A DNA stretch of 57,477 bases from Candidatus Zixiibacteriota bacterium (lineage in GTDB: Bacteria > Desulfobacterota > Binatia > UBA9968), in assembly GCA_035574315.1 (NCBI GenBank), contig DATLYW010000023.1:1-57477 (forward strand). The letters are read 5' to 3'. The notes beneath the pieces were generated by a model that had not been told where the DNA came from, did not search any database, and worked only from the letters and a program-made list of their open reading frames with translations. This document shows, one piece after another, positions 42,579 through 51,814 of this stretch. Position numbers and translations under genes: made by a program. Every line of letters begins with the position of its first letter. Within the stretch, counting starts at the first letter, position 1.

Positions 42579-44303
42579 CTAATCGGCCCCCGAGAGCTGC
42601 AGTCCCAGGCGCCGCCCGGCTATCATCATTACGCCTATGAGCAACGTGATCAGCAGACCCAGTGCCGCCGCCCGTTCCAGCTCACCGGCGAAACTGTACT
42701 CCAGGAGCAGAATCGCCAGCGGCCGCGACGGGTGGCTGTACAGTAGCACGGGAATGCCGATGCTGGTCAAGGCGCTGCCGAAGTTCATCAGGCCGACGGC
42801 GCCGGCAATCGGGGCGACCAGCGGCAAAAGGATTCGACGGTAGGTGTAGAGCCAGGAAGCCCCGCTGACGCGCGCGGCCTCTTCGAGGTCGGCGCCGAGC
42901 TGGATGAGACCGGCCTTGAACGCCTGCGTGGTCACCGGGCTGTCGCTTAGGATCAAGGCGAGGGCGATCCCCCATACGGTTCCGTAGAGCACGCTGCGCA
43001 GCGGCGTGACGAGAAAAAGCCAGAGCAGCCCGAGGCCGAGCAGGATGCCGGGTAGAACGTGCGGCACCCAGCAAAGCGCCTCGAGCACGGGTCCCGCAAC
43101 GGTTCGACGCGACACCACCAGATACGCCACCGTGGAGTAGAGGAGGATGCCGCCTGCGGCCGTGACCGCGCCGATCACGAGGCTGTTCTTCAACGCCAGC
43201 CAGAAAACCGGATCACCCAGCAGGCCGCGCCAGTGCGCCATGGTGAAGGGCGAATCGATCTGAAAGAAGCCGTAACGCCGCATGAACGAGCCCAGAACGA
43301 GAAAGCACAGGGGCAAGATCATCATCACGCCGACGTAAAGCAGACAGGCGGCCAGAGCCGCGTAGCGCCACGTCCCCAGTCTGACGCGTAACGTCGAGTA
43401 CCCCTGGCCGCTCACGACCGCAAACCGTCTCGTGCCGCTCAGAAAGCGCCAGTAGCCAGCCAGGAGCAGCGCCAGGATCAGGAGGAAAACCGATCCCAGC
43501 GCCGTTGCCTCGCCGTAGGCGCGTGGCTCGTCCTGCAGGTAATCATAGATGCGGGTGGAATAGACGAAGATGCCGGCCGGCGTCCCCAGGAGAAGCTCCG
43601 TGTTGAACGACTGGAGGCCGCGGATGAAGCTCAGTACCGAGACGGCGAGAATCATGGGCGCCAGTACGGGCAAAGTCACGCGCCGGAGCATCGCCGCCGG
43701 CCCGGCTCCCGATACTCGTGCCGCCTCTTCCAGCGAGGCGCCGAGCCGGCGGAACACCGGAGTCAGAAGCATCACCTTGAACCAGACGCCTCCGGTCGAG
43801 GTGTGGACCCAGACGATTCCCCAGAAGCTGTACGGGTTGAAGATCGGCCCGTCGACGAACGGCAGCGCTCGGGCAAGGCCGTTCAGGAAACCGAAATTCG
43901 GGTCGAGCAGGAGAATCCAGGCGAGGACGAGGGGAAAATCGGGGATGAAGTAGGCGAACCAGCAGAACGCCTCGATCGCCTTGCCTCCGGGCATATCGGT
44001 GCGTGCGATCAGCCAGGCGATCAGCACCGACAGGATCATTGCCGGGATCAAGCGCGCGGTGGACAGGAGAAAGCTCATCCACAGCGCGCCGAGCATTCCC
44101 TCGTCGCTGAAGGCCCGTGCCCAGTTATCGAGCGCGTAAGCCGCGGGCTCCCCCGGCGGCGTGAGCCGGAAGCTGCCGGCGAGAAGGTAGAGCAGCGGCA
44201 ATCCCATCGCCACCGCCAGGAACGCCAGCATGACGATTTCGGCCAGCCGAACGGGCCGGATGCGAAAGTGCGGCGCGGAGAGGAGCCGAACACCGGAAAT
44301 CAT
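42579..44303 (-). CDS. ABC transporter permease, fused double domain (FbpB type)
   Basis: A 574-residue inner-membrane protein with two fused permease halves, about six membrane helices each. Both halves have the EAA-type coupling loop, LEEAARVSGAGPAAMLRRVT and LEEAARVSGASWLYTYRRIL, followed by LPVLAPM or LPLVAPI. This is the arrangement of FbpB/AfuB iron permeases. It lies 6 bases after the ATPase gene and 26 bases before the binding-protein gene, all in one direction, so the three form a complete importer. Confidence 0.92.
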   Translation of the reverse strand: MISGVRLLSAPHFRIRPVRLAEIVMLAFLAVAMGLPLLYLLAGSFRLTPPGEPAAYALDNWARAFSDEGMLGALWMSFLLSTARLIPAMILSVLIAWLIARTDMPGGKAIEAFCWFAYFIPDFPLVLAWILLLDPNFGFLNGLARALPFVDGPIFNPYSFWGIVWVHTSTGGVWFKVMLLTPVFRRLGASLEEAARVSGAGPAAMLRRVTLPVLAPMILAVSVLSFIRGLQSFNTELLLGTPAGIFVYSTRIYDYLQDEPRAYGEATALGSVFLLILALLLAGYWRFLSGTRRFAVVSGQGYSTLRVRLGTWRYAALAACLLYVGVMMILPLCFLVLGSFMRRYGFFQIDSPFTMAHWRGLLGDPVFWLALKNSLVIGAVTAAGGILLYSTVAYLVVSRRTVAGPVLEALCWVPHVLPGILLGLGLLWLFLVTPLRSVLYGTVWGIALALILSDSPVTTQAFKAGLIQLGADLEEAARVSGASWLYTYRRILLPLVAPIAGAVGLMNFGSALTSIGIPVLLYSHPSRPLAILLLEYSFAGELERAAALGLLITLLIGVMMIAGRRLGLQLSGAD

Positions 44304-44309
44304 GAACGC

Positions 44310-45401
44310 TCAGAGCGGCCGCAAATGCACCGAGGCAGGATCGAACCGCAGGCGGATTTCCGATCCCGTGAAATAGCGCCGCCGCTTCGGCGCCGGAAGC
44401 ACGAATACGGAGCCGGAAGCATTGACGCGATACTCGAAACGGTCGCCGAGATAGGTCGCGTCGTCCACCACCGCGGGAATCCCGTCGTCGGCAGGCCCGC
44501 CGGGGGGACGTACCTCCACGTCCTCGGGGCGCGCCAGGAGCCGCACCGCCTGGCCCGCCCGGAGACCATCGCCCTTGCCGTTCCCCACCGCCACGCGGCC
44601 GCCGCCGTTTGCAAGCTCGAACCAGCAGGTCCCCGCTTCCTTGACCAGCATTCCTTCCAGGATGATGGTCCGCCCCAGGAACTCGGCGACGAAGGTCGTT
44701 GCGGGCGCCTCGTAAAGCTCGGCCGGGGTCCCAATCTGCTCGAAGCGACCTTGGCGCACCACGGCGATGCGGTCCGACAGGGTCATCGCCTCGGCCTGAT
44801 CGTGCGTCACGTAGAGCACCGCGAGGTCCAGCCGTCGCTGCAGGTCTCGAATCTCACGCCGCATCTGCTCGCGCAGCCTGGCATCGAGGTTGGAGAGAGG
44901 CTCGTCGAGCAGCAGGATCGCGGGAGCATATACCAGGGCGCGCGCCAGCGCGACCCTTTGCTGCTGCCCTCCCGAAAGAGCCGTCGCGCCCCGTTCCGCC
45001 AGGCCAGCCAGCCCGACGCTCTCCAGCGCCTCCTCCACGCGGCGGCGGATGGTCGCGGCCGGCTGGCGTCGCACGCGCAAGGGAAACGCGACGTTTTCGA
45101 ACACGGTGAGATGCGGCCAGACCGCGTAGGACTGAAAGACCATTCCCAGCTGCCGCTTCTCGGGAGGAGTGAAGAGCCCGCGCTCGGGTGCCGCCACCGT
45201 CCTGCCTCCAAGGAGGATTTCGCCGCCGTCGGGCTCCTCGAGGCCGGCAACGAGCCTCAGCGTCGTGGTCTTGCCGCAGCCCGAGGGTCCCAGCAGAGTA
45301 AAGAACTCACCCGGGCCGACGGTGAAGCTCATCCGGTCGACGGCCTGCACGGAGCCGAAGCGCTTCGTGACGTTGCGGAACTCGAGTACCGGTGGCGCCA
45401 T
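44310..45401 (-). CDS. ABC transporter ATP-binding protein (PotA/FbpC type)
   Basis: A 363-residue ATPase. Walker A is LLGPSGCGKTTTLR, the Q-loop is GMVFQSYAVWPHL, the signature is ALSGGQQQRVALARAL, Walker B is ILLLDEPLSNLDA and the switch His is in YVTHDQAEAM. The C-terminal ~120 residues form a TOBE domain. The start at 45401 (MAPPVLEFRNVTKRFG) is chosen because the family begins there; the upstream frame adds 26 Arg-rich residues and the RBS is weak either way. First gene of the importer operon. Confidence 0.92.
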   Translation of the reverse strand: MAPPVLEFRNVTKRFGSVQAVDRMSFTVGPGEFFTLLGPSGCGKTTTLRLVAGLEEPDGGEILLGGRTVAAPERGLFTPPEKRQLGMVFQSYAVWPHLTVFENVAFPLRVRRQPAATIRRRVEEALESVGLAGLAERGATALSGGQQQRVALARALVYAPAILLLDEPLSNLDARLREQMRREIRDLQRRLDLAVLYVTHDQAEAMTLSDRIAVVRQGRFEQIGTPAELYEAPATTFVAEFLGRTIILEGMLVKEAGTCWFELANGGGRVAVGNGKGDGLRAGQAVRLLARPEDVEVRPPGGPADDGIPAVVDDATYLGDRFEYRVNASGSVFVLPAPKRRRYFTGSEIRLRFDPASVHLRPL

Positions 45402-45699
45402 TGCCTGAAATGGGCGCAGCGAAGCATGCTCGCCGATCAATCGGCGGCGCGGGCGCGCCGCCGTCGAACGGCCGTCCATCCCGTGGCTGCGACAGCGCCC
45501 GTGCCGGAGCCGAATCAGCCACGGATGTTATTCCCGGCCGCTCGTTTAGGCAAGGGGAGAAGAGGCGGGCGTGAGTTTGACGTTAAGGACGCTATCGTCG
45601 GAGGATCCGTTGGCGTTTTTGCCCGCCGAAAGTGGCGCGCTCGACCGGCACCAACGGGAGGCGGGTTGCAACTGCCTCCTGCCTTCGAGCGGCTGCCGC

Positions 45700-46734
45700 T
45701 CATTTCTTCGGCAGCAGGACCTCCTTGAGCTTTCCCACCGTTTGCGGATTCAGGTTGTAGAGGCTCGCGAGCTTTTTCGCCACCGTCGGGCCGTCGACCA
45801 CCTCTATGTCGAGCTTCGACTTCCTGGCTTCCGCCAGGAACTCCGGGTCCTTGAGCGTATTGACGAACGCCTTTTGCAGGATCTGGAGCCGGTCCTTGGG
45901 CACGCCCGGCGGAAGCGAATAGGGAAACTGGGCGCCGTGGGCGCTGTCAGCCACCGTGATCAGCTGGCGCGCGAGGTCGGATTTCGCGTACTTGATCGCC
46001 AGGGGCACATGCCTGTATTTCGGATGGGATTCCAGCGTCGCCTGCAGCACCGCCCGGATCTTGCCGCTTTCATACGCGCTGCGCCACACGGTCTCGACCG
46101 TCTGCCAGGAACCGCAGTAACCGTCGACCTCTCCGGATTCCACCGCGAGGCGCGCGTTGGCGCCTCCCTTGTACCCATCGAGGACCTCCAGCGGCAAATT
46201 GAGCGCGGCCTTCAAGAGCTTCGGGATGTCGGACGTGCTCGTCCCCGGTCCGATCGACGATATCTTCATCGGCCGCTTCGCCGCGAACCAGTCCTCCACG
46301 CTGCCGATGCCGCTCTGGCTGTTGAACGTGCAGACGGTGTCGTAAGGGCTCGGGACGCCGAGGTAGTCGAACTTGCGCCCGTCGAACTTCACCGCTTCGT
46401 TTCCCATGATGTGCTGCAGGACCAGCGGCGCGGCCCAGGCGCCGATCGTCAGCCCGTCCGGCTTGGCGCGGTTGAACAGGTGGTTCGCGGCGATGATGCC
46501 GCCCGCGCCGGTCATGTTCTCCACTACGGTCGTCGGATTTCCCGGGACGTGCTTCGAAAAGTGCCGGGCGATCACCCGGGTATAGAGGTCGAACGATCCC
46601 CCGGGCGAATAGCCGACGATGAAATGAATGACCTTGTCCTTGAAGAACTCCTGCGCAACTGCCCCACCCGGATTTCCCGCGACCAAACCGGCCACCGCCA
46701 GAATCCGAATCGCCGACCGCACGCTTCCGACCAT
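45700..46734 (-). CDS. Tripartite tricarboxylate transporter receptor (TctC/Bug family)
   Basis: A 344-residue exported receptor. It has a signal peptide (IRILAVAGLVAGNPGGAVAQ), then VIHFIVGYSPGGSFDLYTRV (family PGGxxD motif), VVENMTGAGGIIAANHLFN, and SLPPGVPKDRLQILQKAF with NTLKDPEFLAEARKS near the end. Such proteins bind carboxylates for TctAB permeases, but no tctA or tctB gene is in the window. It follows the TPP-enzyme beta gene by 30 bases on the same strand and may belong to that operon. Confidence 0.92.
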   Translation of the reverse strand: MVGSVRSAIRILAVAGLVAGNPGGAVAQEFFKDKVIHFIVGYSPGGSFDLYTRVIARHFSKHVPGNPTTVVENMTGAGGIIAANHLFNRAKPDGLTIGAWAAPLVLQHIMGNEAVKFDGRKFDYLGVPSPYDTVCTFNSQSGIGSVEDWFAAKRPMKISSIGPGTSTSDIPKLLKAALNLPLEVLDGYKGGANARLAVESGEVDGYCGSWQTVETVWRSAYESGKIRAVLQATLESHPKYRHVPLAIKYAKSDLARQLITVADSAHGAQFPYSLPPGVPKDRLQILQKAFVNTLKDPEFLAEARKSKLDIEVVDGPTVAKKLASLYNLNPQTVGKLKEVLLPKK

Positions 46735-46764
46735 GAACGACCCTCCCGGGCTTCAGCCCTGTCT

Positions 46765-47367
46765 CTAACCCCGTCCGACAAAACGAACAGGCTTGTTTTC
46801 CGTTCTCTCCAGGTACCTCACGAACGTGTACTTGTTTTCCGCGAGATCGGTCACCGGCCGCGGTATTTCCCGATGGATCAGGCTCTCCTGCACCTTGCAC
46901 ACGAGAAACGCGGTCTCCCGCCGGTCGAGAGCGGCGAGCCCTTCCCGCCTGAACTGCTCGACCTCGCGAATCGTGGTTGCGTTGGGCACGCCCGCGCCGC
47001 GCGCGATCGCCTCGAGGTCCGTATGACCGGCGGTTGCCGTGGGATAGCTGATCCGGCTGCCGCTGTAGACGCCGTTGTCGAAGACGTAAACGACAAGATT
47101 CGCGGGCCTCAGGTTACCGAGCGTCGCGAGGTTGAAAAGGGAAAGGAGCACGCTGCCGTCCGACTCGAGAACGATCACCTTGCGGTGCGGCAGCGCAAGC
47201 GCGAGCCCCATTCCCACTCCGAGCGCGCAACCCATCATTCCGACGAGGAGATTGCCCTCGTGCCGCGAGAGGTGCGCCCATTCGATTCGCTGGCCGCTTT
47301 GCGACGTCACGACCAGCTGATCGGTGATGCGCGCGGCCAGGAGCTCCAGACATTCCTTGCGGATCAT
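46765..47367 (-). CDS. TPP-dependent decarboxylase, beta-type subunit (sulfopyruvate decarboxylase-like)
   Basis: A 200-residue protein equal to the C-terminal, TPP-binding domain of thiamine-diphosphate enzymes, like ComE or the second half of phosphonopyruvate decarboxylase. The diphosphate/Mg motif is VLESDGSVLLSLFNLATLGN with VVYVFDN closing it. Its ATG overlaps the stop of the alpha-type gene by 4 bases (ATGA). The partner supplies the pyrimidine-activating Glu. The pair should decarboxylate a small 2-oxo acid such as sulfopyruvate, phosphonopyruvate or a related compound; which one is not evident. Confidence 0.87.
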   Translation of the reverse strand: MIRKECLELLAARITDQLVVTSQSGQRIEWAHLSRHEGNLLVGMMGCALGVGMGLALALPHRKVIVLESDGSVLLSLFNLATLGNLRPANLVVYVFDNGVYSGSRISYPTATAGHTDLEAIARGAGVPNATTIREVEQFRREGLAALDRRETAFLVCKVQESLIHREIPRPVTDLAENKYTFVRYLERTENKPVRFVGRG

Positions 47368-47870
47368 ACGGTGAAATCGCCCCCGAACAGCAGCGCGACC
47401 GGGCTGCGAAGCGCGTTGGCCGCGCGGACCGCGTCCGCCACCTTGATCTCCAGGCGCACGTCATCTTCGATCAGCAGGTGCTCGATCCCCAGGCTCTCGA
47501 GCAGCGGGACCGTCCGGTTGCCGATGGTCGCGTAGAGAAAGCTGTTGCGCTGATCGGGCACCCCTCCGAGGTAGGCCACCACGAGCAGGAGCGGCACGCC
47601 GAGCTGCTTTCCGAGCGTGAGGAGCGGATAGCTTGACACGTACAGCCCGGTATTCTCCAGGTAGACCGCGGCTTGTTTTCCGCCGAGGACGGCCCCCGCG
47701 GCGATCGTCACCCCCTCCGCCTCGCTCGCCACCGGCACCAGCGTGATGCCTTGCTCGGCCCGAAGCAGCGGGAGGATCTGGCTCAGCCGCGTCTCGGGCA
47801 GGTACGTGACGAAATCGATTCCGGCGCCTTTCAGGGCGCCCACGAGTCTACGCGCAAGCTCTTCCTTCAT
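47364..47870 (-). CDS. TPP-dependent decarboxylase, alpha-type subunit (sulfopyruvate decarboxylase-like)
   Basis: A 168-residue PYR-domain subunit like ComD. It has FVTYLPETRLSQILPLLRAE, LVPVASEAEGVTIAAGAVLG whose Glu activates the TPP pyrimidine, YLENTGLYVSSYPLLTLGKQ, and the end VALLFGGDFTV. The start at 47870 matches that of its homologue at 51279-51785, which is also 168 residues. It is coupled to the beta-type gene by ATGA and lies 16 bases after the end of the orphan molybdenum hydroxylase gene. Confidence 0.87.
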   Translation of the reverse strand: MKEELARRLVGALKGAGIDFVTYLPETRLSQILPLLRAEQGITLVPVASEAEGVTIAAGAVLGGKQAAVYLENTGLYVSSYPLLTLGKQLGVPLLLVVAYLGGVPDQRNSFLYATIGNRTVPLLESLGIEHLLIEDDVRLEIKVADAVRAANALRSPVALLFGGDFTV

Positions 47871-47886
47871 GGGCGAAACGTCAATA

Positions 47887-50232
47887 TCAAGCGGCTCCCG
47901 ACGCCGCAACCATGCGGCGCCCGTCGGCGTCGGCGGGCCGGCCCTCTCTCTCGGGCCCGTGAGAAGACCGGCGCGCCTCCGCGAGGGCGTTGAATATCTT
48001 CTCCGCCGTGATCGGCAGGTCGCGGATGCGCACGCCGACGGCGTCGTGCACGGCGTTGGCGATCGCCGCCGCTCCGGGGATCACCGGCGGCTCGCCGATG
48101 CTCATGCCGCCGTACGGGCCGTTGCCCACGGGAATTTCATCGACCACGGTTCGAAGCTCCGGAATGTCGCGGACCGACGGGATCTTGTTCTCCGCGAAGC
48201 TCCGGCCCACGACCCTGCCTTCCTCGATCGGCAGTTCTTCCATGACCGCATAGCCTATGCCCATCACCACGCCGCCGTCGATCTGCCCTTGATGGGCGAG
48301 CGGGTTGATCACCGTGCCCGTGCTGTGGGCCGTGGTGAACCTTCGGACCTCCAGCTTCCCCGTTTCCACGTCGATCTCCACCTCCGCCACCTGGACGCAA
48401 ACCGCCGCCTCGGGCCCCGAAGCGAAGTTCCGGTAAGATCCGTCTCCGCGGATCGCGCCTCCGGCGCTTTTCACGACGTCGCCGTAGGAGAGCCTCCGCC
48501 CCGAAGGTGCCACGACCGCGCCGCCCGCCAGACGCAGCCGCTCCGGGGAGACGCCGAGCATCTTCGCCGCCGCCTCGCGGAGCCTGCGCCCCGCGTCTTG
48601 CGCCGCGGCCAGGGTGGCGTTCCCGAAGATCCGCGTGGCCCGGCTCGCGCCCACGCCGGTATCCGGTGCGGTGCGGCTGGTGTCCAGAATCTCGAAACGG
48701 ACGTGCCCGACGTCGAGCCCGAGCTCCTCCGCGGCGATCTGCCGCATCGCCGTATACGTGCCGGCGCCCTGGTCGACCATGGCGGTGGCGACGCTCGCGC
48801 CCCCGTCCTCGTCGATCGTGACGACCGCGCGGCACTCGCCTCCGAGGGGAATCCACTGCGCGACCGCGACGCCGCGCCCCACGTGCCTCCCCTTCGGCCC
48901 GCGGTACCCCGCGGCCGCCAGGGCGCGATCCAGGGTCTGCGTCGCCCTGATGTGCGGCACGACGTGGCCGATCGGCGAAACGTCGCCGTCGCGCATGAGG
49001 TTGCGCTTCCGGAATTCGATAGGGTCCAGGCCCAGACGCCTGGCGACGAGATCCATCTGCGACTCGTTGGCGAAAAATCCCTGCGGATCGCCCGGTGCCC
49101 GCATATGCCCGCAGGGAACCTTGTTCGTGTAGACGATCCTCTCGCGGACCAGGACGTTGGGGATCCGGTACGGCCCGGCCGCTTCCCTGGGCCCGACCAG
49201 GTAACCCTGCGGCTTGAACGCCGCGTAGGCCCCGCTGTCGTAGAGGAAGTCCAGACGATGGGCGACGAGCCGCCCGTCACGCTTGACGCCGGTCCTGACC
49301 GTCACGATGGCGCCGTGGCGCGGGTTGCCGGCGACGAACTCCTCCGCGTAGTCCATCACCATCTTCACCGGGAGGCCACCGCTCTTGAGCGACAGCAGGT
49401 AGCAAACCGGAACGTCCATGAAGTCCCCTTTACCGCCGAAGCAGCCGCCGATGTAACAGGGATGGACGACGAAATCGTCCGGACTTTTGCGGAAGGCCGC
49501 GGCTACCTGCTCGCGGAGCGCGAATGGCACCTTCGAGCACGCCCAGATGTCCGCCGGGCCGGAGGGGTTCGCCCGCACGACGCAGGCGTGAGGCTCGATG
49601 TAGGCCTGGTGCACCGGCGGCGCGCGAAACGTGTTCTCGACGACGAGGTCCGCCTCGCGGAAGCCTGCGTCGACGTCCCCTTTTCCCCAGCTCATGTCGA
49701 AGAAGACGTTGCTCGGCGCCTCGATCGGGTGGAGCAACCCCCGATAGCCGGCGACGCCCGGATGGAGCAGCGGCGCCGACGGCTTCAGCGCTTCCAGCGG
49801 ATCGAGCACGGGATCCAGCTCCTCGTACTCGACCTCGATCAGGCCGAGCGCCTCCTCCGCGATCTCTTCGGTTTCCGCCGCGACCGCGGCGACCTTCTCT
49901 CCGACGAAGCGAACCACTCCGTCGGCGAGAACGGGCATGTCGTAGATTTTTCGCCCGATCAGAAGGCCGCGCACGTCGTCCCCCGCGGCCACCGCCCTCA
50001 CGCCGGGAAGCGCGGCGGCCCGGGACACATCGATACGCTTGATACGGCCATAAGGGATCGGGCTGCGAAGAACCCTGCACCACAGCATGCCCGGGAGCGT
50101 CACGTCGGTCGCGTAGACCGCCCTCCCGGAAACCTTTTCCGGTCCCTCGGAGCGGGGCGTCGGAACCCCGATCACCCGGCCGGGCTTACGGTGCCGCCTC
50201 GCTCCCCCCGTCTTCGCGCTCGACTCCTTCAT
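47887..50232 (-). CDS. Molybdenum hydroxylase large subunit (xanthine dehydrogenase family)
   Basis: A 781-residue Mo-cofactor subunit. It starts with GVPTPRSEGPEKVSGRAVYA, has CYIGGCFGGKGDFMD and HMRAPGDPQGFFANESQMD, ATAMVDQGAGTYTAMRQIAA, and ends with PYGGMSIGEPPVIPGAAAIA, where the catalytic Glu is present. As with the paralogue at 26412-28661, no FAD or 2Fe-2S subunit is adjacent. The preceding gene in transcription (50276-51247) encodes a binding protein, 43 bases away, and the next is the TPP alpha-type gene. Confidence 0.9.
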   Translation of the reverse strand: MKESSAKTGGARRHRKPGRVIGVPTPRSEGPEKVSGRAVYATDVTLPGMLWCRVLRSPIPYGRIKRIDVSRAAALPGVRAVAAGDDVRGLLIGRKIYDMPVLADGVVRFVGEKVAAVAAETEEIAEEALGLIEVEYEELDPVLDPLEALKPSAPLLHPGVAGYRGLLHPIEAPSNVFFDMSWGKGDVDAGFREADLVVENTFRAPPVHQAYIEPHACVVRANPSGPADIWACSKVPFALREQVAAAFRKSPDDFVVHPCYIGGCFGGKGDFMDVPVCYLLSLKSGGLPVKMVMDYAEEFVAGNPRHGAIVTVRTGVKRDGRLVAHRLDFLYDSGAYAAFKPQGYLVGPREAAGPYRIPNVLVRERIVYTNKVPCGHMRAPGDPQGFFANESQMDLVARRLGLDPIEFRKRNLMRDGDVSPIGHVVPHIRATQTLDRALAAAGYRGPKGRHVGRGVAVAQWIPLGGECRAVVTIDEDGGASVATAMVDQGAGTYTAMRQIAAEELGLDVGHVRFEILDTSRTAPDTGVGASRATRIFGNATLAAAQDAGRRLREAAAKMLGVSPERLRLAGGAVVAPSGRRLSYGDVVKSAGGAIRGDGSYRNFASGPEAAVCVQVAEVEIDVETGKLEVRRFTTAHSTGTVINPLAHQGQIDGGVVMGIGYAVMEELPIEEGRVVGRSFAENKIPSVRDIPELRTVVDEIPVGNGPYGGMSIGEPPVIPGAAAIANAVHDAVGVRIRDLPITAEKIFNALAEARRSSHGPEREGRPADADGRRMVAASGAA

Positions 50233-50275
50233 CTATCTTCTGCACTTTTCTTGCGGGTGGTCCGCCGCACTCCCG

Positions 50276-51247
50276 CTATTTGGGATTCTCGCCCATCTCC
50301 TTCAAGATTTCGCGCACGAGACCAAAGTCGAAGACCTCCTCGACGGCCACTTTCCGTTTCGTCTCCACGTTCAAGCGAGTGCTCTCGATGACCCGCTCCA
50401 GCGTCGCCGTCGATACCAGCAGATTGCGGCTGTAGTTCCTCGCGTTGACGTGGTAGGCCTCCTCGGCCACCTCCGGTCTGGTCCGGCCCCAGGTGGCGAG
50501 GATCTTGATCGCCCCTTTCGGGTTGTCCAGGATGTAGCGGTTCGCCCTGAGAAGCGCCCGAGTTACTTTTTTCACTTCGGCCCGATGATTCTTCAGCTTC
50601 TGCTCGTGCACCCCGATGCCGTTCACGGGGAAAAGGAACAGATCACGGACGCTCAAAAGGCTCTTGAACCCCGCCGCTTCCGCCCGGAGGTTCCCCGGCG
50701 GCGTGACGAAGCTCGCCTGCACGAGGCCGGCCTGCAGCTGAGCCACGCGCGCCGAGCTGCTGCCCGCGGCCACGAGCTCAATGTCCGACCTCGGATCGAG
50801 ATTGAAGTGCGCCGCCGTTAGCCGAGCGAGAATGTCCACCAGCGAGCCGAAGGAGCTGATGCCGATCTTCTTGCCTTTGAGGTCGGCGAACTTCCGGATG
50901 CCGGGGTGGACCACGACGACATGGTTGGGACGCTCGATCAGGATGCCCGCTACCTTGAGCGGCAGTCCGCGGAGGTTGGCGGTAACGACCGACTGCAGAA
51001 TCAGATTGTAGTCGATGTTTCCGGCGGCGAGGGCGGCGACCGACACGTTGGCGTTCATTTGCAGGATTTCGACGTCCAGCCCTTCGTCCTGGAAGTACCC
51101 CTGGAACTTGGCGACGCCTCCGCTGAGAAAAGACATATCGGGGTTGGACACCCCGATATAAATGGTTTTCGCGCGAGCCGCCGGACCGGCGATGACCGCC
51201 AGGCCGCCGGCGAGAAGAACAGCCGCGACGCGCAATCGAACGCTCAT
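50276..51247 (-). CDS. NitT/TauT-type periplasmic binding protein
   Basis: A 323-residue exported binding protein. It has a signal peptide (LRVAAVLLAGGLAVIAGPAA), then IYIGVSNPDMSFLSGGVAKF, VSVAALAAGNIDYNLILQSV, LKGKKIGISSFGS and a C-terminal VEEVFDFGLVREILKEMG, more divergent than the others. The start at 51247 is preceded by GGTTGGCTCC with only a weak box, but the signal peptide begins there and the longer frame overlaps the TPP gene. It lies between the second TPP pair and the molybdenum hydroxylase gene. Confidence 0.88.
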   Translation of the reverse strand: MSVRLRVAAVLLAGGLAVIAGPAARAKTIYIGVSNPDMSFLSGGVAKFQGYFQDEGLDVEILQMNANVSVAALAAGNIDYNLILQSVVTANLRGLPLKVAGILIERPNHVVVVHPGIRKFADLKGKKIGISSFGSLVDILARLTAAHFNLDPRSDIELVAAGSSSARVAQLQAGLVQASFVTPPGNLRAEAAGFKSLLSVRDLFLFPVNGIGVHEQKLKNHRAEVKKVTRALLRANRYILDNPKGAIKILATWGRTRPEVAEEAYHVNARNYSRNLLVSTATLERVIESTRLNVETKRKVAVEEVFDFGLVREILKEMGENPK

Positions 51248-51278
51248 GGAGCCAACCCTCGCTTTCCCGTGAACCTCG

Positions 51279-51785
51279 CTATTCAGTGAATTCCCCCGTG
51301 AACAGCAGCGCCACCGGCAGCTTTGAGGCGTGCATCGCTCGAACGGCGTCCCTGATCCTCGGCGCCACGGTCCGGCCCGAATCGACCACCCGGTACTGAA
51401 TGCCGAGCGTGTCGAGCAGCCCGGCGGTCCTGGTCCCGTAATGGGAGAAGAGAAACGTGTTTCGGCGGTCCTCGAAATCGCCCACGTATGCCACCAGAAG
51501 AAGCATCGGCACGCCGTAGCGTTCACCGACTGTGAGCAGGCTGTAACAGGAGACGAAAAGGCCGGTTCCTTCCATGTAGACTGCCGCGTCCTTGCCGGCC
51601 AAAGCCGCGCCCGCGGCGATGCCGACGGCCTCGGCTTCGCTGGCCACGGGCGCCAGCATGAACGAGGAGTCGGCCTGGAGCAGAGGCACCATCTCGCTCA
51701 ATCGGGTCTCCGGCAGGTAACTGACGAAGCTGATCCCCGCTTCCTTCAGCGCCGAAACCGTTTGACTTGCGAGCTCCGAGTTCAC
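51279..51785 (-). CDS. TPP-dependent decarboxylase, alpha-type subunit, second copy
   Basis: A 168-residue PYR-domain subunit closely similar to 47364-47870. It has FVSYLPETRLSEMVPLLQAD, APVASEAEAVGIAAGAALAG with the activating Glu, YMEGTGLFVSCYSLLTVGER, RNTFLFSHYGTRTAGLLDTL and VALLFTGEFTE. Unlike the first pair it lies downstream of its beta-type partner (gap 29 bases), not upstream. A broken alpha-type gene still occupies the usual upstream place, so this copy probably supplies the alpha function now. Confidence 0.86.
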   Translation of the reverse strand: MNSELASQTVSALKEAGISFVSYLPETRLSEMVPLLQADSSFMLAPVASEAEAVGIAAGAALAGKDAAVYMEGTGLFVSCYSLLTVGERYGVPMLLLVAYVGDFEDRRNTFLFSHYGTRTAGLLDTLGIQYRVVDSGRTVAPRIRDAVRAMHASKLPVALLFTGEFTE

Positions 51786-51814
51786 GACGATCGGATGCCT
51801 CCAGCGATCGGCGC

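Noticed and set aside
45402..45699. Possible small genes between the ABC ATPase and the TctC gene
   Set aside because: Short frames on both strands lack RBS and family features; I see only intergenic DNA of just under 300 bases.
43803..45728. Plus-strand frame of about 640 codons opposite the ABC permease and ATPase
   Set aside because: Antisense of two genes with complete ABC motifs.
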